Notes under the pieces: model-generated
Database searches by the model: none
The model's input: the letters and a program-made list of their open reading frames with translations, nothing else
What the model was told of the DNA's origin: nothing
DNA from: Thereva unica
Lineage: Eukaryota; Arthropoda; Insecta; Diptera; Therevidae
Assembly (NCBI GenBank): GCA_949987705.1
Contig: OX465281.1
Span: 171,444,516 to 171,508,515, forward strand
Direction: 5' to 3'
Length of the DNA: 64,000 nt
Shown: piece by piece, positions 44,399 to 55,689 of the stretch
Layout: each line of letters opens with the position of its first letter
Numbering within the stretch: position 1 is the stretch's first letter
Translations under genes and position numbers: made by a program

Positions 44399-45560
44399 TC
44401 GGCTGTGAATACAAACCGTGGGAGTCGAAACCGTAAGAGAATTGAGAAGAGTTCATCTTGTACTGTCGGCCCAGCATAAAGTATATCATTCAACGACTTA
44501 TTAGATGTTGTCTTGGCTGATGCATCAAACACTACTCGTAACTTTGTAGTGGTGCTATCTGGCTTAAGAACGCTAAGGTGTGGCAGATAATAGTTTGGTT
44601 GTAGAAGACTGTCACTGGTTGCCAGTTGCATGTGGCCAAGCTGTATATACTCCTCCCAAAACGCTACATATTCCTTTCTCAATTGACTGTTTTTCATGAG
44701 TTTCCCTTCGAGCGCATAGAAGCGGCGCAGTGCTAGAGTTCTGGATTCGCCCAGGCTCTTAGGATCTTGAGAGAATGGTAACGCTACTACAAATCGTCCA
44801 TTGCTCAAGCGACTTGTGGTTTGATTGAAGATTTTTTCACATCGTTTCTCAGCAACGCTCATTTCAGTTGTTGATTCCTCTGCTTCCTCCAGTTTCCAAA
44901 ATTTTTCGATTACATCAGTGGGCCTTCCTTCTTCAGTAAGAATGTTACATATCGCTCTTGCTGAATTTATCTGATTCGGTTGGGTTACCTTTCCTGAAAC
45001 GATCCATTCAAGTACGGTATTTTGTAGCGTTGGTAAGTTGGGTCCTAGGTCTATCTGTCCTACTGACAACAGTTGGAAAAAGTGTTCTGCACCAAGCAGT
45101 AGATCGACTTTTGCTGGCTTGTCAAATCGGGGATCAGCCAATCTAACGTTGTTCGGTATCTTCCATTCAGTAGAATTTAATTGCTGAGTTGGCTGCAACG
45201 ATGTAATTTCCTGCATGACGAAGGCTTCAATTCTGGTACTAAAAGCGCTAGTGTTGGATTCTAGTATGATGTTGATGCGTCCTCTGGCCTTTTGTGGTGC
45301 TCGCTGTATGCCTTCTACTGATAGTGTAACTTCTTCTGGCTCTAGACGCATTTTTTTTATCAATCGTTTTGTAATAACATTGATTTGTGATCCTGGAGTG
45401 GCATTCTATAGTTCGGCCGTCATTGGAAATTAACTTTACACGTGCTGTGTGTAACTGTCTGGGGTGGGTGTGCCATAGCACGAAATCGGAAGCTAAACAC
45501 ATCTCAGAAAAGGATGCGCAAGACTCACTTTACACAAAAAAATTAGAGAATGGGGCAGAA
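44399..45560 (-). pseudogene. BEL pol, 5' part: protease and RT fingers
   Basis: Minus-strand frames cover an aspartic-protease-like region (DUF1758 type: ARVKLISNDGR, then a frame change, LLLGAEHFF) and the start of a Pao-type RT (RFVVALPFSQ, LRRFYALEGK, YLPHLSVLKPDSTTTKLRVVFDASA, LPRFVFTAD). RT breaks off after the first catalytic Asp of FTAD, exactly where the hAT-like terminus begins. The protease Asp region is altered by the frame change near 45,410. Continuation is at 33,182, with about 60 codons lost. Confidence 0.8.
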
Positions 45561-45689
45561 AGAAGGTGGCTGGGCAGGCTGGGTTATAATTAGTTATTAT
45601 TTTATTTCGGATTGCGCATGTTGTCTTCACAAAATTAATTAAACTTTATACAAAATGATCATAAACTTTCAAAGAGGAATTGTGTGGTA

Positions 45690-46132
45690 AATGATACTCA
45701 GATACTAAATAGGCGGTAACTGAATCCCTGGAATTTAGGTTCTATCTAGTAACGTTTAAAAAAAGGTTAAAGAAGTATCTGATGGAGGAGGTTCAGCCTC
45801 ATTAATTGTTTAATTTAATTTCTTTAATTTTTTTTTTGCATTTATTCTTTTTAATTCTTATTTTAATCTTTATCTATTAATTTTTTATACATCAATTTTC
45901 TTAATTATTTATTTTTATCTATCTATATTATTTATTCATTTTTATTTATTTCTCTTTCACTTTTTCACACTTTTCAAATAGAACTTCTAAGCTTTTAAAA
46001 ATGATTTTGAACTAGTTAATAAGCGCTCCCCAACTCTCATACCAGCTTCGCTGACTGAGTGGGGATTTTGTAAATATTATTTATAATGATACAAAATAAT
46101 GTACTTGTACTTATAATAATAATAATAATAAA

Positions 46133-46163
<31 letters not shown>

Positions 46164-46165
46164 AC
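45690..46165 (+). mobile_element. 3' tail of a non-LTR retrotransposon
   Basis: A short reading frame ending FKKRLKKYLMEEVQPH-stop (about 45,750-45,804) looks like the C-terminus of a Jockey/CR1-type RT. It is followed by T-rich 3' UTR and a tail of (AAT)n then A(20) at 46,108-46,161. 5' limit is uncertain. Confidence 0.5.
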
Positions 46166-47204
46166 TCTTATTCGCTTTTGTGTTTTTCAGGCCTATCGTT
46201 ACTAATAAAAAAATTTACCTTTCATGCATTATTCACAACAAAAGAGCTAATAGATGCTTTTTGTTCCGCGACTTATCCGAATTTATTTCATGTAAATAGT
46301 TATTGTTATATTATTATCATCATACTTATTAAGTATATAAATATTTATTATCATATTTGGGTATTAATTTATTACTTGTTTGTTCGTTTTATAATTAGTT
46401 TAATTCATAATAATGTTTATTAATTTTTTTATAGTCTGATAGTTTGTTTGGTTTTTTTTTCCTTTGTTTGTTTTTGGATTATTTTATTAGAAATCTTTTA
46501 AGTTAGAACATGAGATATACAATCAGCATATGAACCAAAAAAAACCATAATACGCTTCTGTGGTTGATGGAATAAGTACTTTAATTAAACACATATAGCT
46601 AGTGACTTTCGTACGGCCGTTACGTCATAACGGTTAGATGATGTATTTTTTTTTACAATGAGTTCAATAAGTGTAATGAAAATTAAAATGGATGGAATTG
46701 AGCCGTTAGATGCTTTTAATAGCTGCTTTGGTTTAAAGTTTAATGATATAATACACATGCAAATAAGCTCTCGAAAATTTCCAATTAGGACACAATTCGC
46801 CAAGACCGTTTACGTACAGACCGTCTAGCATTTAATTTCGATGCGTCACTAATCGTTTGCACGATTCGTTATTCTAGTTATAAAACTTTCTTTCAATTTA
46901 TTATCATCATACAACGATCGCTATGTTACTTAGTTTGCACCTTTAATAAACGCGCCACGGATAATGGAACTTAGGTTTTGTACATGAGCTAATACTTAAC
47001 TTTTTGATTAACCATATTTTCTAAGATGAAGCAACTTCTTCGTTTCAAAAAAACCTTTCTTCTTCAAGTGATATTCCAAATTAAGTTTTCACTCTGAATA
47101 GTTAACGCTTTTGTTTCCTTATTGTTCTTAAAGATTCTTAGTTAGCACGTTTCGCAACACGATCACGCTCAACTTTACACTCCTTTTTGGGAAAATTAAT
47201 AAAA
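46166..47204. other. AT-rich stretch without recognised features
   Basis: About 1 kb of AT-rich sequence. Open frames are short and of low complexity. I see no repeat ends here. Confidence 0.5.
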
Positions 47205-47212
47205 GATGATGG

Positions 47213-49185
47213 CAGTGCCGTCTTTATAGATTGCGAGGCCCTAAGCCACTACAGATGGAGGCCCCCCTAAAATATTCATAAAGCATTAGGCTTAAAAGTC
47301 AATTGACAAATACTAAAACCCATTTAAATTAAAGAAAAAGTAGGTTACCCAAACTAATTAAATGCTAATTTGCTGAAACTTTATTGTAAACCATGTAATT
47401 AAAAAATTGAAAGAATATGTTTTATAAATTCTGTGAATATGAGCAAGCGTTCATATTAGGTATTCCCCAATATTTGTGAATAACTTTTAGAACTGATGGC
47501 AAAACAAATTTTTGATTTTAATAATGAAGGCAGCAAAGTATTATTCTATAAGTGTAGATTCAACTCCTGACATTTCATATCAGGACCAATTGACTTTTAC
47601 TATTCGTTATGTCACCAATGATGATCCACGTGAAAGATTTTTGGCATTTATTCCTATTGAAGGTCATGGAGCTGAGTATTTGTCTAAAGTCGTGTTAACA
47701 TTTTTAAATGATAATGGTATCAGTATCAGTAACTGTCGTGGCCAGTCATATGACAATGCGTCAAATATGTCAGGACAATATTCAGGCCTCCAAGCTAGAC
47801 TACGCTGATAGTACTGTGGTCACGCAAGTTTTCTATTTAGTGCAGAAATTGTACACTTTTTTTCGGCATCCACATGCAGGTGGCAAAAGTTAGTATCAGT
47901 CCTACGTGACAAAGAAAAGCTGCTAAAACCGTTATCCGATACCAGATGGTCAGCCAGAAGTGATGCTCTCACTGCTCTCCGTGGAAGTTATGGCAATATT
48001 TTAAAATCTCTTTTGCTACTTTCCAGTGATACAACACAGTCAAGTGAGACTAGACTCGAGTCTTCAAGTTTATTCGAAAAACTAACTCACTTTGATAATA
48101 TTTTTCTCACCATTTTTTGGGATGCTGTTTTATTTAAAATCAATTCAACTAACAAAACTTTGCGAGACATTGGACTTAGCTGTGGTTGTTAACTTACTTG
48201 ATCCGCTCGAGAAATACCTTTATAATTTAAGAGATACATTTGATGATTATATAAGAAAAACCAAAGAATTCATTGAGAGTAATAAAATAACAATTAATGA
48301 AACAAAAAAGCTAGATTAAACAGTAGAAGTGTTAAATTAACAAGATTCGAGGGACAAAGTGATGAAACTCTTTTCAACAAAGAAGATTCATTAAAAATCG
48401 AAACTTTTTATCCCATTATAGATTCTCTTTCTGTTAACCTGAAAAAACGAAAATTAGCGTATAGTAAAATCAATGAGAATTTCAGTTTTTTTCCCATTTG
48501 CAAGAGACGACTGACGAAGCAATAAAAGAAAAGTGTGAAACACTAGCTGAAAAATATGATATTGAGATAGATACAGAATCTTTTGATTTCTGAATATGTT
48601 AATTTCGAATTTTATTTGGAAACCAGGAAAAATGAGTAATTCATCGATAATTCATTTGTACAGAATTCTTAGTTTCTACTTTCCCAAATATTGAAATATG
48701 TTTCCGAATATTTTTATGTATGATGGTAGCAAACTGCACTGGAGAGAGATCTTTTTCAGCTCTAAAATTTCTTAAAAGATAAGCACAGAAATACAAGATA
48801 CAAGACTGAATAGTTTGGCACTAATGTTTATTGAATCAGATCTTTGTAACAACATCGACTTTGAAACCATTATCTCTGATTTTGCATTAAAAAAATCAAG
48901 AAACAAATTGTAAATTATTGTAATTTTTTTACTTTAATAAAATATTTTATTTTAAGTATGATTGGATGAAAATATTTTTGTATATTTTATAAAACGTAAA
49001 ACCCATAATAAATTAAAACTTATTATGTATGCTAATAGATTTTTTAATTTTATCATTGCATAACTAATAAGAAAATTTGAATTTTGCGTTTAAATTTGTT
49101 AAAAAAAATCGAATATGAAGAAGCCCCCCTCAAGGCGGAGGCCCAAAGCCTGGGCTTCGTCGACTTATGCCTAAAGACGGCACTG
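47213..49185 (+). mobile_element. hAT transposon with 8-bp target duplication
   Basis: Ends are inverted repeats CAGTGCCGTCTTTA (47,213) and TAAAGACGGCACTG (49,172-49,185). GATGATGG flanks both sides (47,205-47,212 and 49,186-49,193), the 8-bp duplication typical of hAT. Subterminal GAGGCC... and GGCTT blocks are also mirrored. It carries one degraded transposase gene on the plus strand. Confidence 0.9.
47478..48913 (+). pseudogene. hAT transposase (ZMYM/52K-repressor type), degraded
   Basis: The best block is SISVDSTPDISYQDQLTFTIRYV (about 47,544-47,612), the RNase H-like first Asp region, followed by GQSYDNASNMSGQYSGLQARL. Then FFRHPHA, LSDTRWSARSDAL (about 47,940), VVNLLDPLEKYLYNLRDTFDDY, and near the end VANCTGERSFSALKFLK (about 48,727) and LNSLALMFIESDL before the stop at 48,911-48,913. 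Several frame changes and a deletion after the DNAS block are present. It catalysed cut-and-paste transposition in the past. Confidence 0.85.
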
Positions 49186-49624
49186 GATGATGGCTAACGA
49201 CAGATACAAATCACGTTTCCCGATTAAATTGTCTTCAAAAACACTAAAAAAATCTAATTATATTCGACAAAAAACTAAGAAAACTGTTTTTTTTTTGGAT
49301 CAAAAAAGAGAATTCGAACAGATCCTCCTTCGAGCTTGAAAATTCCATCACTCACTCCAAAGAAGCCAAAAATTTCTCCTCTTCCATCCTAGATCAGGCG
49401 ATTTTTTTACCGAAGGCAAAAAACGCGTGCCGTTATCCCGCATTCCTGTTGCGTATTCTATTAAACATTGCTTCATGCTTGCTTGTGTGTGTGTTTTAAA
49501 TTGAGTTATGGCACAACCTTCTATATAGAAAGCCATGCTCATGCCATGTTCACACACACATGTAAGCAATTCGGTGGTCCGGGTGCAAAATTCAGTTTCT
49601 GTCAAATCGTATGGAGAAGTGGAT

Positions 49625-50900
49625 TTTAGAATTATTTTTTGTTATTGTTTAGTGAAATAATTATGTTAAAAGAAAGGTATTTAGTCGATATGCCTGACAA
49701 CAATTGAATTAAAACGTTGGCATGGAAGTGATACCTAGAAATTAAGAAGTTTATTTCGATTTTAGTGTTTTTTAGTGTCTTAAGCCTAGTATGGAGTTCA
49801 AACGGAATTCCGTTCAGCATTTTTGCCATATATTTCTACACGGAAAAATTCCGTATAGAGTCAAAAGGAAGTTAAGTGAGAAAAAGTTAACAGCTGACTG
49901 ATAAAAATCACATAAAACACTACGCACTTGGCCGCAACAGCTGTTTTTTTCGTTCTGTCAAAATTACCAACAGCAGCTACACGGAATAATTGTTTAGCTA
50001 TTTATTCCGTTCCAACGTGAACGGAAAAAAGTCTCCAATTCCCCTGCAGAGCCATCTGTTAGAAAGTTTCACAAGTGATATATTACCAACAAAATTCCGT
50101 TCGAAGTCCGTACTCACAAAACAAAAAGTACACGGAAAAATCGGGTGAACGGAATTCCGTGCATCTTTTTACATGTATTTTATATGGGGAACGGAATTCC
50201 GTTCGAACTCCATACTAGGCTTTACAGTGGAAACTATTATATTCATGTAAACCTCATGTGATTTGATTAAATAAATTTAAAAAAATTGAGTGATTAAATG
50301 TGTTAATTGTAAAGGTGGCCACTTTGTTTACATTCGCGGTGGTTATCCCGTGTTTCATTAGAAAAAAATGTTGAGTTTTTCATGTTGTGCGGTGGTAAAT
50401 AATAAAAATTACGTGCAGAAAAATGCTAAAGAAAGACCTAAAGTTATTGTTTTGATTGCAATTTAAATTGGGGCATATATGCATTTATGAAGGTTTTATC
50501 TTGGATATAAAGCCATTGCACATTTTGCCGATTACTGCTATACCCACAGTCTAGAATGATTTTATATCCAAAATTAAATATTTATACATAAATGCACAAA
50601 ATATGCCCCAATTCAAATGTCAAACAAAACAATAACCTTAGCACTTTGTTTCACATTTTCTGCACTTACATATATCTTAAATAATTACACCACTTTAAAA
50701 TCACTGCAAATTCGATTACTATTGTTGGCCCACTGTATGGCACTAAAAAATACTAAAATTTAACTAAAATTCATAATTTTTGGGTATTACTTCCATGCCA
50801 ACGTTTTAATTTAATTGTTGTCAGGCATATCAACTAAATAACTTTCTTTTAACATAATTAGTTCACCGAACAAACAAAAAATAATAATTCTCTCTCTCTT
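49625..50900. repeat. Large imperfect palindrome (foldback)
   Basis: The sequence from 49,630 (AATTATTTTTTGTTATTG ... CATATCGAC-type block) returns inverted up to 50,890. Matching landmarks are GACAACAATTGAATTAAAACG (left, about 49,696) with its near-inverse at 50,800, and TTGGGGCATAT at 50,467 with ATATGCCCCAA at 50,601. The centre is near 50,535. The left arm is longer because of the MITE at 49,783-50,221. No coding sequence. Confidence 0.8.
49783..50221. mobile_element. 439-bp MITE with TTA duplication inside the palindrome
   Basis: Ends AGCCTAGTATGGAGTTC and GAACTCCATACTAGGCT, flanked by TTA at 49,780-49,782 and 50,222-50,224. The motif GGAATTCCGT recurs four times in or near the ends. 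TTA points to a PIF/Harbinger-type MITE. Without it, the palindrome arms align. Confidence 0.85.
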
Positions 50901-50985
50901 TCACAGCAATATGTAATTATTTTCATAAAATTATTCGCGCCGAAATAATTTTACCGCGTTCGATTTGAGTATTTTCGTACATAAC

Positions 50986-51237
50986 CCCACAAGGAAAATT
51001 GAGAATGCTTCCTATTGGTAGGAATAAGGAAGCCTTCCTGTTCGTTGCCCAGAGAAGGTATAGAGAATTTTTTGAATTTTATTTCCGCAAAAGCTTCATT
51101 CTTAGTCTTCCATCCAATGACATGGATGGATAAAAAGAATATGAACTAGAGCACGGAAGAGAATGCTTCCAAACTCGAGAATGCTTCCTCGGAAGGTTTC
51201 CAGCATTCATGATTGTATGTTTCCTTTTCCTTGTGGG
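50986..51237. mobile_element. Short MITE with CCCACAAGGAAAA ends
   Basis: A 252-bp element with inverted ends CCCACAAGGAAAA and TTTTCCTTGTGGG and internal GAATGCTTCC repeats in both orientations (51,004; 51,151; 51,178). Target duplication is not certain. Confidence 0.65.
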
Positions 51238-52747
51238 ACCTTGTTAGGTTTGACGTTTCAGCCGGACCACAAAATAATACACACACAACTGCCGTACATG
51301 GCTTTGTAGTATAGAAGGTTGTGGTTATGGATATCGAGATTATAATGTTCGCTATTTTATTGTTTGTTTGTGAACGTATATTAAAGAGATTTATGGCTGT
51401 CGGACTTGATGATTGTATGTGTATTGGTACGCATTTTTGGAAGCGGGATTATTGCCATTGGGTTGAAAGAAATTGACTCATCGACAATGCCGGGTTGCCA
51501 TTTAATTTACAGGTTACATTTGCCTTGCGAAGAAAAGTTTTTGTGGTAGACAACGGTGTTAGTGCCTTTGTTTAATTTTTGTGGTTTGTCTTTCCGTAGG
51601 GCGACCGTTACAACACGCGTCACCTGGATGGCGTCAGGGGAGAGGGGACGCGAAAAGAATAAACGAGGGGCCCTTTTTGGTGGTATTTTGGGCAACGTGT
51701 GGCTCACCCACTCCCTGAGACAGAGACTCATGTTCTACCGCATGAGCTAGCCGGGCTTACTTGGGGTATCGGGCTCGAGTAGATGTCATCCCGCCACGCC
51801 TTCGGAGATGTAAGTTCGCACGACACCACGTTGAACGCTTCTACTTCCGAATCATCGTGAAGTTCCTCGAGTATGGGCAATCGTCTCGGACAACGACGCT
51901 CGTCAACGGCCACGACTTGGTTTACCAATGTCGAATACACCATGCGCTCCCTAGTGAGTGTGGCACGAGAGACGTTTTGTTCCGTCGGGAGGAGTCCCAA
52001 CTCTGCATATCTCTCGTGCTCTCTTAGGCGAGCGTCTTATAGGGTCGCTGGGCCTCATGAGCCTGGGATGTGTCTGGATTGTCGGCTTCATACTCGGGCG
52101 GACCTAGTCCTGCCGGTGTTAGTTGGACATCAATGGCGTATCTATCAGGTCGGGGAACCTCCTCTCCCAAGGCGAAGCGAGATGACGAAGATCATCACCG
52201 AGAAGAAGAAGAAGAAAGTGATGGAAGGAAACCTCCGTTGGATGAAGTTGGGGGCCGTGCTGGCATGCCACCACGACTGGTCAGCAGCGCTGAAATCTAG
52301 GAAGGCGGTCGACAGACGGTTTACTAACGGGATCGGACGGATCTTATAAGACGAACACAAATGCCACCAGGCGAACCAAGCGATCTGAACAACAGTCACC
52401 TGCAGCTAGATCCCACCAAAACACACTTCATATATACCTATAGCACCAGACCATTCGCAGGGTCAGGCGGTAATACGCCTGTTAACCCCGACGGGGAAGG
52501 CTCGGTACTAAGGTGTCCGTCCGACCAAACTAATTGAGAGAAATAGAGAAAAATGTGGTTCCGCTGTCAGTTCAGGCCCGCACAGTGCCAGGCGATGTGA
52601 CGCCTGTTAGCCAGATTCCGGGCCAGCCTGACAGGGAGTGATTGAGAGCGGAGGTTACCGCAAAAGGGTTGGAAAAGATGAAATTTTAGAAAGAGAAGAA
52701 AGATAGGAGAGCGTGATAAATGCCTAAGGACCGTCCTTTAAAATCTT
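51238..52747. other. Unassigned, GC-richer region downstream of a gypsy gag
   Basis: No RT, integrase or other motif on either strand. CTAACAGGCGT-NNN-ATCGCCTGG and a relative with ACCGCCTGAC occur at 52,470 and 52,590. It lies 3' of the minus-strand gag at 54,002-52,748 and may be an internally deleted remainder of that element, with unmatched LTR. Confidence 0.35.
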
Positions 52748-54002
52748 CTAGCTCATAACGACTGTAACCAACCTTTCCCCGATAGCGGAAATAGCCATGT
52801 TAGCCATTTGTCGTTTTTCGGTAGCCCTTAGGCGTATACGTGGGACCTTGACTGGTCGAGGAACGTCGTCGATTTCGCTGAAGATTCGTTTACGGACCTT
52901 ATGGTAATTGGTCCATCGACGCATGAAGGAGATTCTAGCTTGTGGAGTAGGGAAGGCTGGCAAAGGTTCTACCGACGGCAAGTCGGGACAATCAGTCATA
53001 CTAGATGGTGAGACAGGTCTGGGTGAGGGAGGGTCAGGGTTTATATCGGATATCGGGCGCGGGTCTCTGCGAGGCCTCGCACCCTGGTTCGTGTTTCCCG
53101 AACACTTCGGACAAGTTGGAGTATAAACGTCTGGTCTGCCGCAGCGATAGCAGAATACTCTTCGGTCCGGCGAAGTGCACTCGGTTAAGATGTGACCTTC
53201 TTGCCGGCAATTCCAACAAGTGACTGACCGTCTTGCTACCTGGGCAACCTTGATTTCATCGATGGCGGTGATTGGTCGTACTCTTCATCTAGGTACGTTG
53301 TGTCGCGTTGTCGTGCGCTTAAGTTGTCTAATTCATGGACCTTATGCTGGTGTCGTCCTTCTTCTTTCTTTGCTCGCTGCCACCTTTCCACACGAATGCA
53401 CGCTTCGCGAAGCTGGCGCATATTGTCATAGTCACTGGTAGTCAGTTTCACGCCCTCCGTATTGATCGAGCAAGCAAGTTGTGAACTCAGACCACATAGG
53501 ATTAGGATGGTGTCGACGGAATTGGGTCCAATACCAGTCTTCTGCGGGTCCTGTTAAAAGAGCGACAACATTTCGGATTAGTTCTAAATTTAAGATTTCC
53601 TCATCTCGAGCTCTAGCTTCGATTCGGTAAAGAAATTCCTCGACCAAGATTTCTCCCGGCCGACCTGAAAATTTGATGTTCCAGTCTAGAACAGGGGACT
53701 TCCGCTTAAAGGAGGGTCCCGATCGATCATACTGTAAGCTAGGCCGGTCACCTACGCTGGAGGTGCGGTGGAGGATTCCAGCTTGGTCTGGCTCGATGGA
53801 AGCAGGACTACGGTGGTTCAGTGAGGATGGTTCACCCAGGCTGGTTCGGTTTGGACGTGGTTGCGACCTTTGTTCGTAACGATCATGCATTCTGCTCAGT
53901 TCTTGTTTCAGACTTGCCACTTATTCAATCAGAGCCTCCATCAGATGGTTCACCGTCATCCGTGGGTGGAGCAGTATTTGCCCCTGACCGTGTAGTAGGC
54001 AT
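52748..54002 (-). pseudogene. Ty3/gypsy-type Gag, broken
   Basis: Begins MPTTRSGANTAPP at 54,002, passes two stops (near 53,930), then a coiled-coil-like MASLKQELSRMHDRYEQ and a capsid region (DWNIKFSGRPGEILVEEFLYRIE, LLTGPAEDWYW). After frame changes near 53,440 and 53,230 come two zinc knuckles, CWNCRQEGHILTEC and CYRCGRPDVYTPTCPKC (about 53,110-53,215), and a basic C-terminal tail to a stop at 52,748. It packaged retrotransposon RNA. No pol follows, so only the gag half of the element remains. Confidence 0.75.
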
Positions 54003-54119
54003 AATGAAAGGTGAAGGCGTTATTTCTCGAGGGAATTTGCCGCAATTATCTCACGCCAGTAATAGTATTCCGGAAGAGGGAGGTATTGAGCCTCTTAAAC
54101 GGAGAGTGTGTAATTAGTT

Positions 54120-55003
54120 ATTTCCCGTAAACGTTAATGGACACAACTCGGTCCTGTAATGACTTAACCAAGTTACTGAAGGTATATACTATGAGAGACA
54201 AATCTTTTGGAATAAATGCTGCCGCAAGACAACTGGCGTATTACGAAGTGGAATAACCTATACTCACAAACTAATACTTTATCAGTTATCCAAGTTCCAA
54301 TTTACCAGAATCTATTTGAGTGGAGATAAATCAAAGGTTTTCCCGACGTTATTGCCGTTTAAACTATTGAAAAAAAAAATTCTTACTGTAGCTAAAACTC
54401 TTCTATTACATGCCAAGAATATTTAACTCTATAAATATGAGAATTCTAACTTGATGTGCTATTTCTAGGAAAATATATAAGGGGTTGAATTTACGCAAAA
54501 GAAAATATTAGAGATAATAAATCCAATAAGTCCTACCTCTTAATCCCCAACAGTTTACGGTTGTCATATTTGTTATATAAGTGAGTAGAGAAAAGACTTT
54601 CTGCTACCGAGAAAATTAATCAAACATTTTAAATTACAAAAAAAAATTTAAAGCACATAAAGGCCCAGAACACTTTTTGTTTTTGGAAGTACATTATAAG
54701 AAAAGTTATTGAGAGAAAGTTGTAAATGAAAGTTACTAATACCGTCAATTCCTTTATTTAAATACGAATTATCACTTATAGTTTATAAAAAAATTATATA
54801 TTGATGTTTGTATGTTATAGTGGGGATGGCCCTCAGATGAAGGATGTCCTCCCCAAGGCATCGGTGGCTGAAGGTGCCGGTGACGAGCGGCTTATCTTAA
54901 GACGCGTGTCACCCGCGTCGCCAGGCACCTAGTGCTTCACTCCGTGAGATCGATTAATAGAGGTAGACTGTACTACATACATACAAGTTGTTATTGACGT
55001 GGC
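54120..55003. other. AT-rich spacer and a GC-rich patch
   Basis: 54,120-54,820 is AT-rich with no recognised gene. 54,830-54,960 is GC-rich (GGCATCGGTGGCTGAAGGTGCCGGTGACGAG region) and could belong to the element with the Cys-rich frame that follows. No repeat ends found. Confidence 0.35.
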
Positions 55004-55213
55004 TGCAGGTCCAAAGTTTGCAGTTGCAAGAAGTACGGACTTAAATGTAGCATCATATGTTTACATTGCAACGAAGCTGCATGTTGCAATTATGAAATTA
55101 CGCAGGTGCAAAACATATCTGATACATTCATTGATGCAGAAGAAGCAAGTGAGAAGAAGAGTAGAGCAGCAAAAAGAAGAAGAGTAAATGATTTTGAACG
55201 TGAGGATGAGTAA
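55004..55213 (+). pseudogene. Cys-rich (tesmin/CXC-like) C-terminal protein fragment
   Basis: A frame bounded upstream by a stop at about 54,995 reads CRSKVCSCKKYGLKC, then CLHC and ACCNYE, followed by acidic and basic residues to a TAA at 55,211-55,213. The C-x4-C-x-C-x6-C-type spacing is like the CXC repeat used by some transposon-encoded proteins at their C-terminus. It has no start and no other domain, so the parent element is unknown. Confidence 0.45.
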
Positions 55214-55689
55214 AATCTTTATAATATATCAAGAGTAACAATAAAAAAAAAAATGTGAAATCATTTGGTCAAACGTCATAGGCTTGACCTATTTGGCTGC
55301 TTTTTTTTAATGGGTTCGTTATTGTAAGGACAAATTTCATATAAAGGAAAACATTTGGAAAATACTCGGGATCGGCTACATGAAAAGTAATTGAAGAGTT
55401 GCATGTTGTATTTTGAAGAGTTGGGTAACCAATATTTTGTACTACATCAATTGAAAGATAATTTTAATACCTATAACTTTCTAATTTAACTTTTTCGGAT
55501 CCGAGCTCAACTTTTTGTTTTATTGGCGAAAACCCGGTTTTTTTACTTTTGCTAATTTTTTAGGTTAAGTTCGCCAATGCAATTCCGTAAAAAACAACGC
55601 TATCATTCTTCAAATTAAGTGTTCTACACGCACATATTTTTTTTCCCGCCTTCAATTGTCTGGAGAATTTCCGTATTTTCCGATTGGAC
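55214..55689. other. Unassigned AT-rich spacer next to BEL gag
   Basis: No gene or repeat recognised. The BEL gag frame begins to make sense at about 55,690, so the junction of the 10-kb insertion lies here. Confidence 0.4.

Noticed and set aside
51728..52349. Overlapping frames on both strands in the GC-richer region
   Set aside because: No recognisable domain on either strand; openness is explained by base composition.
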